This document shows, piece by piece, positions 1 through 5,384 of a stretch of DNA of 5,384 nucleotides (positions are counted from its first letter, which is position 1; every line of letters begins with the position of its first letter). The DNA lies in the NCBI GenBank assembly GCA_003451935.1, contig DMJA01000251.1:1-5384 (forward strand), given 5' to 3'. The position numbers and the translations under genes were made by a program. Origin of the DNA: Verrucomicrobiota bacterium (GTDB lineage: Bacteria; Verrucomicrobiota; Kiritimatiellia; CAIQIC01; Lenti-01). The notes under the pieces were generated by a model that saw only the letters and a list, made by a program, of their open reading frames with translations, was not told where the DNA came from and did no database searches.

Positions 1-50
1 TCATATTTAATTTGACTCAATTCGCGCGCCGTAAATCCCCGCTTTTTCTC

Positions 51-79
51 TTGCGCAGGGGGTGGGCGGGGGCTATAGT
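51..79 (+). promoter_or_regulatory. Candidate sigma-70-type promoter for rpmB
   Basis: A -35-like TTGCGC (51-56) and a -10-like TATAGT (74-79) are separated by exactly 17 bases. This predicts transcription starting near base 86, about 20 bases before the rpmB start codon. The -10 matches the TATAAT consensus at five of six positions and the -35 at four of six. It is the best-spaced pair in the leader. A TTGACT at 12-17 looks like a better -35 alone but has no -10 at the right distance. Inferred from sequence only. Confidence 0.5.
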
Positions 80-106
80 TCGCGCACTTTTTACGAGGAG
101 AGAAGC

Positions 107-355
107 ATGTCCACAGTTTGCCAGATTTGCGGAAAAGGAACGTCGAGCGGGTCGCGGATCGTGCGCCACGGCTTGGCGAAGAAGAAGGGCGGCATCGGCC
201 TGCACACGACGGGGATCACGAAGCGCCTCTTCAAGGCCAACCTGCAGAAGCTGCGGGCGAAGGTCGGCGGCGGCGTGAAGACCCTGACGGTGTGCACGTC
301 CTGCATCAAGGCGGGCAAGGTCGTCAAGGCGGGCCCGGCCGTCCAGAAGGCCTAA
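107..355 (+). CDS. rpmB: 50S ribosomal protein L28, zinc-binding (four-Cys) form
   Basis: The 82-residue product is a structural protein of the large ribosomal subunit. It opens with MSTVCQICGKG, and the family core follows around residues 35-50, ending in the typical NLQ. Cysteine pairs at 5/8 and 63/66 form two CxxC knuckles, which marks the C+ version of L28 expected to bind zinc. Length and high Lys/Arg content are normal for L28. The reading frame stays open upstream to about 62, but the ATG at 107 is chosen because it has AGGAG at 96-100 with six bases of spacing and gives the canonical L28 N-terminus. The gene has its own candidate promoter and a hairpin terminator directly after it, so it looks monocistronic. 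The usual bacterial partner rpmG is not adjacent. Identification is secure. Confidence 0.96.
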   Translation: MSTVCQICGKGTSSGSRIVRHGLAKKKGGIGLHTTGITKRLFKANLQKLRAKVGGGVKTLTVCTSCIKAGKVVKAGPAVQKA

Positions 356-385
356 GGCCGCAGGCAACGGGGCCTGGCCCCTCGG

Positions 386-426
386 AAACACCCCGCCGCG
401 TTTGCGCAGCGAGGTGTTTTGCTTTT
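386..426 (+). terminator. Rho-independent-type terminator or attenuator after rpmB
   Basis: A 15-position stem forms between 386-400 and 405-419 around a TTTG loop, with 13 Watson-Crick pairs and two C/A mismatches (393/412 and 397/408). The base of the stem is AAACACC against GGTGTTT. The 3' side runs into TTTT GC TTTT (417-426), which supplies the U-tract. It starts about 30 bases after the rpmB stop and ends about 34 bases before the gltA start, so it could act as a terminator for rpmB or a partial attenuator of read-through into gltA. Confidence 0.75.
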
Positions 427-459
427 CGGGCCGGCGCAAGGAAGAACGGAGCAGAAACC

Positions 460-1764
460 ATGATCGAAAACAAGAAGGACAAGAAGGCGATCCTCCACGT
501 GGACGGCAAGGCCGTCGAGCTGGAGGTGCTGGAAGGCACGATGGGCGAACGCGCCCTGAACCTGGCCCGCCTGAAGGCGGACACGGGCTGCTTTGCATTC
601 GACCCGGCCATGGTCAACACCTCCGTCTGCCGAAGCGCGATCACCTTTGTGGACGGCGAGAAGGGCGTGCTGCTGCACCGGGGCTATCCCATCGAGGAGT
701 TGGCGGAGCACTGCAGCTTCATCGAGGTCGCCTACCTGCTCATCCACGGCGCGCTGCCGACCGAGCGCCAGCGGCAGAAGTTCTCGAAGCTGCTGAACGT
801 CCATTCGATGCTGCACGAGGACATGCGCAGCTTCTTCGGCAACTACCCCGAAGGCGCGCACCCGATGGCCGTGCTGTCGGCGATGGTGGTCTCGCTCTCG
901 AGCTTCTATCCCGAGCTGCGGCTGGACAGCGACCAGGAGGAGATCGACATCACCGTGACGCGCCTGCTCTCCAAGCTGCGCACGATCGCGGCGTTCTCCT
1001 ACAAGAAGTCCATCGGCGAGCCGTTCGTCTATCCCAGCCACAAGTACAGCTATTGCGAGAACTTCCTGAACATGATGTTCCGGTCGCCCGTGTCGCTCTA
1101 CGAGGCGGACGCCTACGACGTGGCGGTGATGAACAAGCTGCTGATCCTGCACGCGGACCACGAGCAGAACGCCTCGACGACCGCGGTGCGCATGGTCGGC
1201 AGCACGGGCGCGAACCTCTACGCCTGCGTCTCGGCGGGCATCTGCGCGCTGTGGGGCCCCCTGCACGGCGGCGCCAACCAGGCCGTGGTCGAGATGCTCG
1301 AGAAGATCCAGAAGGAAGGGCTCACGCTGGAGCAGGTCGTGGCGAAGGCCAAGGACCGGAACGACCCGTTCCGCCTGATGGGCTTCGGGCACCGCATCTA
1401 CAAGTCCTACGACCCCCGCGCCAAGATCGCGAAGCAGCTCTGCATGGCCGTGCTCAAGAAGAAGCGGATGCAGGATCCGATGGTGGAGATCGCGATGGCG
1501 CTCGAGGAGAACGCATTGAACGATTCCTACTTCCAGGAGCGCAACCTGTACCCGAACGTGGACTTCTACACGGGCTTGATCTACCGCGCCCTGGGCTTCC
1601 CGAAGGAGATGTTCACCGTGCTGTTCGCCCTCGGGCGGCTGCCGGGGTGGATCGCCCATTGGCAGGAGATGCGGCAGGACCCCGAGCAGAAGATCATGCG
1701 TCCCCGCCAGCTCTACACCGGGCCGGTGAAGACCGACTACGTGCCCATCGAGGCGCGGAAGTAA
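460..1764 (+). CDS. gltA: Citrate synthase (type II, hexameric GltA family)
   Basis: This 434-residue enzyme condenses oxaloacetate with acetyl-CoA to citrate, the entry step of the TCA cycle, in the cytosol. Length and motifs match the E. coli GltA type, which is about 427 residues. Visible active-site segments are HADHEQN (from His231), WGPLHGGANQ with catalytic His269, GFGHRIYKSYDPRA with His311, and NVDFYTG with catalytic Asp368. These correspond to E. coli His264, His305 and Asp362. The C-terminal RPRQLYTG holds substrate-binding Arg414. The N-terminal domain before residue 60 is the beta-rich extension typical of this type. The start at 460 is supported by GGAG at 448-451, eight bases upstream. 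A longer in-frame reading back through rpmB is not real. The gene follows the rpmB hairpin closely, and a small TPR gene follows ten bases after its stop, probably co-transcribed. Citrate synthase-like 2-methylcitrate synthase is less likely given this length and type. Confidence 0.97.
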   Translation: MIENKKDKKAILHVDGKAVELEVLEGTMGERALNLARLKADTGCFAFDPAMVNTSVCRSAITFVDGEKGVLLHRGYPIEELAEHCSFIEVAYLLIHGALPTERQRQKFSKLLNVHSMLHEDMRSFFGNYPEGAHPMAVLSAMVVSLSSFYPELRLDSDQEEIDITVTRLLSKLRTIAAFSYKKSIGEPFVYPSHKYSYCENFLNMMFRSPVSLYEADAYDVAVMNKLLILHADHEQNASTTAVRMVGSTGANLYACVSAGICALWGPLHGGANQAVVEMLEKIQKEGLTLEQVVAKAKDRNDPFRLMGFGHRIYKSYDPRAKIAKQLCMAVLKKKRMQDPMVEIAMALEENALNDSYFQERNLYPNVDFYTGLIYRALGFPKEMFTVLFALGRLPGWIAHWQEMRQDPEQKIMRPRQLYTGPVKTDYVPIEARK

Positions 1765-1774
1765 GGGGGGGCCG

Positions 1775-2197
1775 ATGGGCCGGTCCCCTCCAAAAGAAAC
1801 CGCCAAAGAGGCCGCCGTGCGAGCGGCGGCGGTGGAGCGTGCTCGCCGCGTGGAGGTGGAATTCCTCGAGGGCGTGCGCGCCCGCCTGCCCGGGCACCCC
1901 GCAGTGATCGAGACCCTCGGCTGCCTCTACACCGAGATGGGCCGCTACCAGGACGGGCTCCGCGCCGACCGCGAAATGGTGAAGATGGAACCCGATTCGC
2001 CCAACGCTTGGTACAACCTCGCCTGCAGCCTTGCGCTGACGGGCCAGCCCGACGAGGCCTTCGCCGCGCTCGAAAAAGCCATTGCCCTCGGCTACGACGA
2101 TGCCGAATGGATGCAGGACGACGACGACTTCGAGCCGATCCGCAAGGATCCGCGCTTTGCCCGCCTTCTCGCGCAGCTGCTGGCGAAGAATCCGTAG
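1775..2197 (+). CDS. Small TPR-repeat protein of unknown function
   Basis: The 140-residue product has a charged N-terminal stretch (1-40), then two tetratricopeptide-type helix pairs. The first is at about 41-75, with LGCLYTEMGRYQDGL and a PDSP turn. The second is at about 76-109, with AWYNLACSLALTGQPDEAFAALEKAI. An acidic segment (114-120) and a C-terminal DPRFARLLAQL helix follow. The tail pattern DDDDFEPIRKDPRF is common at the end of TPR domains. TPRs mediate protein-protein contacts, and no catalytic residues, signal peptide or membrane segment are visible. The start at 1775 follows a G-run (1765-1771) that may act as ribosome-binding site at short spacing, only ten bases after the gltA stop, so the two genes are likely one transcript. 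Its role is unknown. A link to citrate synthase is only suggested by position. Confidence 0.85.
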   Translation: MGRSPPKETAKEAAVRAAAVERARRVEVEFLEGVRARLPGHPAVIETLGCLYTEMGRYQDGLRADREMVKMEPDSPNAWYNLACSLALTGQPDEAFAALEKAIALGYDDAEWMQDDDDFEPIRKDPRFARLLAQLLAKNP

Positions 2198-2243
2198 TCC
2201 CAGCCCCGGGCGCGGGGAGGCGCCGGCGGGCCTTCGCAAACCT

Positions 2244-2295
2244 TTTTTCCATTGTGTGGAAAAACCGCGAAACATTTTTCCATTGTGTGGAAAAA
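2244..2295. repeat. Two identical AT-rich palindromes in the convergent gap
   Basis: Each copy has arms TTTTTCCA and TGGAAAAA around the loop TTGTG, giving an 8-bp perfect stem with a 5-nt loop. Copy 1 spans 2244-2264 and copy 2 spans 2275-2295. They are identical over 21 bases, in the same orientation, starting 31 bases apart and separated by a 10-base spacer. The 3' arm of copy 1 can also pair with the 5' arm of copy 2. The outer flanks extend the T-run (2243) and A-run (2296) to six bases, so each DNA strand carries a T6 tract at the outer edge. They lie between the ends of the converging TPR and udk genes. Function is not known; see the findings. Confidence 0.9.
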
Positions 2296-2317
2296 ACGGG
2301 GCCGGGGCATCGCCGGC
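2291..2317 (-). terminator. Possible udk terminator using the palindrome's T-run
   Basis: Read on the minus strand just past the udk stop, a 5-bp stem GCCGG/CCGGC (2317-2313 with 2305-2301, 7-nt loop) is followed four bases later by TTTTTT (2296-2291). That T-run is the outer edge of the second AT-rich palindrome. The stem is short and the gap to the T-run is not ideal, so this is a tentative terminator. A perfect 12-bp palindrome, ATCGCCGGCGAT (2309-2320), overlaps it and could form instead. Confidence 0.35.
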
Positions 2318-2339
2318 GATTAAGCGAACGGGGGGGCGG

Positions 2340-2963
2340 TCAGGCCTGGAGAATGGCGTGGAGGCGGGAGACGACCATCTCGATGGCGACGCGGTTCTGT
2401 CCGCCGCCGGGCAGGATGATGTCGGCGTAGCGGCGGGAGGGCTGGACGAATTCGAGGTCCATGGGGCGGACGGTGTCGAGGTATTGGAAGATGGTCTTGT
2501 CCAGGGTGCGCCCGCGCTCGCGGGTGTCGCGCTCGATGCGGCGGATGAGGCGGATGTCGGCGTCGGTGTCCACAAAGACCTTGATGTCCATGAGCGCGCG
2601 CAATTCGGGCTCGGCGAAGATGAGGATGCCATCCACGAGAATGACGGGGGCGGGCTCGACGGTGACGGTCTCGGGCTTGCGGGTGTAGTCGGCGAAGCTG
2701 TAGACGGGGAGCTGGATGGAATGGCCGGCGCACAGCTCGCGGATATGGCGGGCGAGGAGGTCGCTTTCGAGGGCATCGGGGTGGTCGTAGTTCTGGCGGG
2801 CGCGCTCGGCGAGGGGCAGGTGCGACAGGTCGCGGTAGTAGGCGTCGTGGGGGAGATAGGCGATGCGGTGCGCGCCGACCTGGTCGAGGATGCTGCGGGC
2901 CACGGTGGTCTTGCCGGAGGCGGTGCCGCCGGCGACGCCGAAGACGATGGGTTTTTGACTCAC
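2340..2963 (-). CDS. udk: Uridine (cytidine) kinase
   Basis: The 207-residue P-loop kinase phosphorylates uridine and cytidine to UMP and CMP in pyrimidine salvage, using ATP or GTP. The Walker A motif GGTASGKT is at residues 12-19 (Lys18). Family signatures follow: HDAYYRDLSHL near 39-49, NYDHPDA at 58-64, YSFADYTR near 88-95 for nucleoside binding, VDGILIF at 110-116, and an arginine-rich lid around 138-151 (RLIRRIERDTRERG). The C-terminal GGGQNRVAIEMVV is typical. Length matches the bacterial family of about 210 residues. The start codon is GTG (2963-2961), not ATG, supported by AGGA seven bases upstream on the coding strand. It lies downstream of upp on the same strand, 84 bases apart, so the two probably form one salvage operon. 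The gene ends facing the TPR gene across the palindrome-bearing gap. Related phosphoribulokinases share the fold, but the motifs favour Udk. Confidence 0.94.
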   Translation of the reverse strand: MSQKPIVFGVAGGTASGKTTVARSILDQVGAHRIAYLPHDAYYRDLSHLPLAERARQNYDHPDALESDLLARHIRELCAGHSIQLPVYSFADYTRKPETVTVEPAPVILVDGILIFAEPELRALMDIKVFVDTDADIRLIRRIERDTRERGRTLDKTIFQYLDTVRPMDLEFVQPSRRYADIILPGGGQNRVAIEMVVSRLHAILQA

Positions 2964-3000
2964 GGGTATATCCTACGGACGGAGATTGCGGAGTGAAGCT

Positions 3001-3042
3001 GAATATCCAATATCCAATGTTCAATATCCAATGTTCAAGTGA
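3001..3042. repeat. Period-7 tandem repeat between upp and udk
   Basis: Six consecutive 7-base units read GAATATC, CAATATC, CAATGTT, CAATATC, CAATGTT and CAAGTGA, with consensus CAAT[A/G]T[C/T]. Within it, a 14-base unit CAATATCCAATGTT is repeated perfectly (3008-3021 and 3022-3035). The array is AT-rich in a GC-rich neighbourhood. It begins about 37 bases before the udk start on the minus strand and ends six bases past the upp stop, so it fills much of the upp-udk spacer. No start or ribosome-binding site lies in it. Function is unknown. Confidence 0.9.
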
Positions 3043-3047
3043 ACAGC

Positions 3048-3677
3048 CTATAAGGTCCCGAAGAGGCGGTCGCCGCAGTCGCCGAGGCCGGGGAGGATGT
3101 AGCCTTGGTCGTTGAGGCGCTGGTCGAGCATGGCGGTGTAGATCTGGACGTCGGGGTGGGCGGCGTGGAGGGCGTCGAGGCCTTCGGGGGCGGCGATGAC
3201 GGAAACCACGGTGATGTGGCGGATGCCTTTGTCCTTGAGCAGGCCGATGGTGTAGATGAGAGAGCCGCCGGTGGCGAGCATGGGGTCGAGCAGGAAAACG
3301 CGCATGGCGTCGGCGCCGGGCGGCAGCTTGCAGTAGTATTCGACGGGGCGCAGGGTTTGTTCGTCGCGGTAGACGCCGACGTGGCCGACCTTGGCGGAGG
3401 GAATCAGGTTCAGGATGCCTTCGACCATGCCGAGGCCGGCGCGGAGAATGGGAACGAGCAGGACCTGTTCGGCGAGCTGCTGGGCGTCGCAGGGGGCGAG
3501 GGGGGTCTGGATGCGGACGGGGCGGAGGGCGAGGTCGCGGGTGATTTCGTAAACGATGAGATAGGACAGTTCGTTGAGGGTCTCGCGGAAGAGTTTGTTG
3601 TCGGTGGCCCGGTCGCGGAGGATGGCCAGTTTGTGTTCGATGAGGGGGTGCTTCAGGACGGTGGCGTTCGGGTTCAT
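3048..3677 (-). CDS. upp: Uracil phosphoribosyltransferase
   Basis: The 209-residue enzyme converts uracil and PRPP to UMP and pyrophosphate in pyrimidine salvage. The type I phosphoribosyltransferase PRPP-binding loop is seen as DPMLATGGS at residues 131-139. VPILRAGLGM (75-84) is the conserved segment that contacts pyrophosphate/PRPP. The uracil-specific C-terminus GYILPGLGDCGDRLFGT is at 192-208, and YTAMLDQRLND precedes it. Length is that of bacterial Upp (208-209). The bifunctional regulator PyrR also has PRT motifs, but it is shorter and lacks the GYILPGLGD tail, so Upp is favoured. The ATG at 3677-3675 has AGGA (complement of 3688-3691) ten bases upstream. That site directly abuts an inverted repeat, which may affect translation. 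udk follows on the same strand. Confidence 0.96.
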   Translation of the reverse strand: MNPNATVLKHPLIEHKLAILRDRATDNKLFRETLNELSYLIVYEITRDLALRPVRIQTPLAPCDAQQLAEQVLLVPILRAGLGMVEGILNLIPSAKVGHVGVYRDEQTLRPVEYYCKLPPGADAMRVFLLDPMLATGGSLIYTIGLLKDKGIRHITVVSVIAAPEGLDALHAAHPDVQIYTAMLDQRLNDQGYILPGLGDCGDRLFGTL

Positions 3678-3691
3678 TGAATGGAAATCCT

Positions 3692-3763
3692 ATCAGAACT
3701 CATGAACTCATGAAAAGAAGGGAAAATGGATGAGGGAGACAGGCTGTTTTCATGAGTTCTGAT
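3692..3763 (-). repeat. Imperfect inverted repeat in the upp leader
   Basis: The arm at 3747-3763 is the exact reverse complement of the arm at 3692-3716, except that the latter carries one extra 8-base unit. On the + strand the left arm reads ATCAGAACTCAT, GAACTCAT, GAAAA, while the complement of the right arm reads ATCAGAACTCAT, GAAAA. GAACTCAT is thus tandemly duplicated (3696-3711). The spacer is 30 bases (3717-3746). An RNA read towards upp could fold into a 17-bp stem with an 8-nt bulge. The 3' arm ends immediately before the upp ribosome-binding AGGA. It could be a leader element or a small mobile or repetitive sequence. Confidence 0.85.
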
Positions 3764-3838
3764 GATTCCGCGGATCTTTCGGTTTCTCCCGTTTTCTTGT
3801 TTGCATGGGGACGGGAATCGGGTAGATAGAGAAATCAA

Positions 3839-3867
3839 TTGCCACGGGGCAGGTAGAATGTTTTACT
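3839..3867 (+). promoter_or_regulatory. Candidate accB promoter
   Basis: TTGCCA (3839-3844, five of six matches to TTGACA) and TTTACT (3862-3867, four of six to TATAAT) are 17 bases apart, predicting a start near 3874 and a leader of about 37 bases before accB. A second possible pair, TTGCAT (3801-3806) and TAGATA (3823-3828) with 16-base spacing, lies further upstream. Either could serve. No clear operator or riboswitch fold was recognised in 3764-3910. Confidence 0.35.
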
Positions 3868-3910
3868 AGGCTAGGTTGAGGTTCGAATTGGACCTGGAAG
3901 GAGCCCGGAT

Positions 3911-4348
3911 ATGGACATGGATCGGATCAAAAGCGTGATCGACCTGATGCGCGAGCACGAGCTGTGCGAATTCGCCATCGAAGAAAAGGATTTCAAGCTG
4001 TCGCTGAAGCGGGGAAGCCCGGCGATGATGGTGGCGGCCCCGGTGATGGCCCCGGCGGCAGCTCCGGCGCCGGCCCCGGCGGCGGCCGCCCCGGTGGCGG
4101 AGGAAAGCCTGACACCGATTCCCTCGCCGCTGGTGGGGACGTTCTATCGCGCCGGTTCCCCGGATGCGGATCCGTTCGTGTCGGTGGGCAGCCGGGTGAA
4201 CAAGGACACCGTGGTGTGCATCATCGAGGCGATGAAGGTGATGAACGAGATCAAGGCCGAGACGAGCGGCGTGATCAAGAAGATCCTGGTCGAGAACGCG
4301 ACGGCGGTGCAGTTCGGCCAGCCGATGTTCCTGATTGAAAAGGCCTGA
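3911..4348 (+). CDS. accB: Biotin carboxyl carrier protein of acetyl-CoA carboxylase
   Basis: The 145-residue protein carries the biotin that shuttles CO2 between biotin carboxylase (AccC) and the carboxyltransferase in malonyl-CoA formation, the first step of fatty-acid synthesis. An N-terminal region (1-34) is followed by a flexible Ala/Pro-rich linker at about 41-62. The C-terminal biotinyl domain (about 70-145) begins with SPLVGTFYR. The insertion AGSPDADPF (81-89) is the protruding thumb typical of bacterial AccB. The biotinylation site is EAMKVMNE with biotinyl-lysine Lys109. The start at 3911 has AAGGAG (3898-3903) seven bases upstream, and the ATG six bases further in is less well placed. 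accC follows seven bases after the stop, the common accB-accC operon. The Ala/Pro linker makes the DNA at 4020-4110 low-complexity, which is normal. A decarboxylase or pyruvate carboxylase carrier is less likely because of the thumb and the partner gene. Confidence 0.97.
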   Translation: MDMDRIKSVIDLMREHELCEFAIEEKDFKLSLKRGSPAMMVAAPVMAPAAAPAPAPAAAAPVAEESLTPIPSPLVGTFYRAGSPDADPFVSVGSRVNKDTVVCIIEAMKVMNEIKAETSGVIKKILVENATAVQFGQPMFLIEKA

Positions 4349-4355
4349 GGCCGGC

Positions 4356-5384
4356 ATGTTCAAGCGAATCCTGATCGCGAACCGGGGCGAAATCGCCGTC
4401 CGCGTGATCCGGGCGTGCCGGGAGATGGGCATCCGGACGGTGGCGGTGTATTCCCAGCCGGACGAGTCGTGCCTGCACGTGCAGCTGGCGGACGAGGCGG
4501 TGTGCATCGGCAAGGCGCCGGCGTCGGAAAGCTACCTGAAGATTTCCAACATCATCAGCGCGGCCGAGGTGACGGATGTGGACGCGATCCATCCGGGTTT
4601 CGGCTTCCTGTCGGAGAACGCGCATTTCGCGGACATCTGCGAGGAGTGCGGCATCACGTTCATCGGGCCGTCGCAGGACAACATCCGGAACATGGGCGAC
4701 AAGAACAAGGCGCGCGAGATGATGCGGAAGGCCGGCGTGCCGGTGACGCCGGGCAGCGACGGCGTGGTTCCGACGCAGGAGGCGGCGCTGGCGATCGCGA
4801 AGAAGCTGGGCTATCCGGTGCTGATCAAGGCGGTGGCGGGCGGGGGCGGCAAGGGCATGCGCATCGCGCGCAACGACGTGAGCCTGGCGCAGGGATTCAT
4901 GACGGCCAGTTCCGAGGCGGAGCGGGCGTTTGGCAACGGGGATGTCTATGTGGAGAAGCTGGTGGAGCGGGCGCGGCACATCGAAGTGCAGCTGCTGGCC
5001 GACAACCACGGGCACGTGTACCAGCTCGGCGAGCGCGATTGCTCCATCCAGCGGCGGCACCAGAAGATGCTGGAGGAAACGCCCAGCCCGGCGCTGACGC
5101 CCGACCGGCGCAAGAAGCTTCTGAAGGCCGCGGTCAAGGCCGCCCAGGCGTGCAAGCTGCGCAACGTGGCGACGATCGAGTTCCTGTGGAACGAGGATGC
5201 GCAGGAGTTCTATTTCATGGAAATGAACACGCGCATCCAGGTGGAGCATCCCATCACCGAAGAGGTGACGGGGGCCGACCTGGTCCAGCTCCAGATCCGC
5301 GCGGCGGCGGGCGAGGTGATGAAATTCCCCGACGACGAATTTCTGCCGCGCGGGCACGCGATCGAGGTGCGCATCAACGCGGAG
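4356..5384 (+). CDS. accC: Biotin carboxylase of acetyl-CoA carboxylase (3' end outside window)
   Basis: The frame is open from the ATG at 4356 to the last base, giving the first 343 residues of a protein usually about 450 long. It is cut by the window edge, not broken. AccC uses ATP and bicarbonate to carboxylate the biotin on AccB. The N-terminal domain starts MFKRILIANRGEIAVRVIRA. HPGFGFLSEN is at 79-88, and GDK with Lys116 follows. The ATP-grasp glycine loop AGGGGKGM is at 161-168, after ATP-binding Lys158. RHIEVQ (His208) and ERDCSIQRRHQK (Lys237) follow. The metal-binding set FMEMNTRIQVEH holds Glu289, Asn291 and Arg293, and EVRINAE supplies the catalytic Arg339. All match E. coli AccC positions within one residue. 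The start codon is seven bases after the accB stop. A pyruvate or propionyl-CoA carboxylase subunit would look similar, but the dedicated accB partner favours AccC. Confidence 0.96.
   Translation, partial: MFKRILIANRGEIAVRVIRACREMGIRTVAVYSQPDESCLHVQLADEAVCIGKAPASESYLKISNIISAAEVTDVDAIHPGFGFLSENAHFADICEECGITFIGPSQDNIRNMGDKNKAREMMRKAGVPVTPGSDGVVPTQEAALAIAKKLGYPVLIKAVAGGGGKGMRIARNDVSLAQGFMTASSEAERAFGNGDVYVEKLVERARHIEVQLLADNHGHVYQLGERDCSIQRRHQKMLEETPSPALTPDRRKKLLKAAVKAAQACKLRNVATIEFLWNEDAQEFYFMEMNTRIQVEHPITEEVTGADLVQLQIRAAAGEVMKFPDDEFLPRGHAIEVRINAE

Noticed and set aside
352..1806. A 484-codon open frame antisense to gltA
   Set aside because: It is rich in Arg, His, Leu and Val with no recognisable motif, as expected of an antisense shadow in GC-rich DNA. 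gltA on the other strand is certain.
402..1907. A 501-codon + strand frame overlapping gltA in another phase
   Set aside because: The product is an Arg/Gly/Ala/Pro-rich low-complexity string with no domain. It is a frame shadow of gltA and the TPR gene.
2244..2295. The two palindromes as a minimal CRISPR array
   Set aside because: There are only two copies with a 10-base spacer, no cas gene nearby, and the repeat length and spacing do not fit CRISPR.
2082..2996. A 304-codon + strand frame spanning the palindrome gap and antisense to udk
   Set aside because: It is a Gly/Asp/Val-rich shadow of udk with no domain. It would also read through both palindromes.
3105..3680. A 191-codon + strand frame antisense to upp
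   Set aside because: Its Gly/Val/Asp/Glu-rich composition mirrors upp codons, and there is no supporting ribosome-binding site or motif.
3674..3703. A nine-residue leader ORF (MSSDRISIQ) on the minus strand whose stop overlaps the upp ATG
   Set aside because: The ATGA overlap is eye-catching, but its start lies inside the repeat arm, it has no ribosome-binding site, and ten codons can arise by chance.
4020..4110. GC-rich low-complexity stretch with repeated CCCCGGC-like words
   Set aside because: It encodes the Ala/Pro linker of AccB, and the repetition follows from that amino-acid composition.
4275..5357. A 360-codon minus-strand frame antisense to accC
   Set aside because: It is His/Arg/Leu-rich with no domain, and accC on the + strand has every catalytic motif.

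Overview
The window is a GC-rich bacterial chromosomal segment that carries only housekeeping genes. Eubacterial rpmB, a hexameric-type citrate synthase gene and a separate accB-accC pair show it is bacterial. No marker gene fixes the phylum. The short AT-rich repeats between GC-rich genes give me a weak impression of the Verrucomicrobia/Kiritimatiellota/Lentisphaerae (PVC) side, but that is a guess and nothing here proves it. I see no phage, transposon, CRISPR, toxin-antitoxin or defence genes, and no tRNA or rRNA.

Layout: (1) 1-425, + strand: a promoter, rpmB encoding a four-cysteine (zinc-type) ribosomal protein L28, and a strong hairpin terminator. (2) 460-2197, + strand: gltA (citrate synthase), followed 10 bases later by a small two-TPR protein gene of unknown role. 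(3) 2198-2339: the gap between converging genes, holding two identical AT-rich palindromes and a possible terminator for udk. (4) 2340-3677, - strand: upp then udk, a pyrimidine-salvage pair (uracil to UMP, uridine/cytidine to UMP/CMP). They are separated by 84 bases containing a period-7 repeat. (5) 3678-3910: the divergent gap between upp and accB, with an imperfect inverted repeat that touches the upp ribosome-binding site and a candidate accB promoter. (6) 3911-5384, + strand: accB (biotin carboxyl carrier protein) and accC (biotin carboxylase), seven bases apart. accC runs off the window edge after 343 codons.

The coding genes join central carbon metabolism (oxaloacetate plus acetyl-CoA to citrate), fatty-acid initiation (biotin-dependent carboxylation of acetyl-CoA), nucleotide salvage and translation. 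All recognised enzymes keep their catalytic motifs and usual lengths, so none looks decayed or transferred. The unexplained structure is between the genes: three different repeat types lie in the three gaps around the upp-udk block. I found no convincing new gene system. The repeats and the crowded rpmB-gltA junction are what merit a second look.
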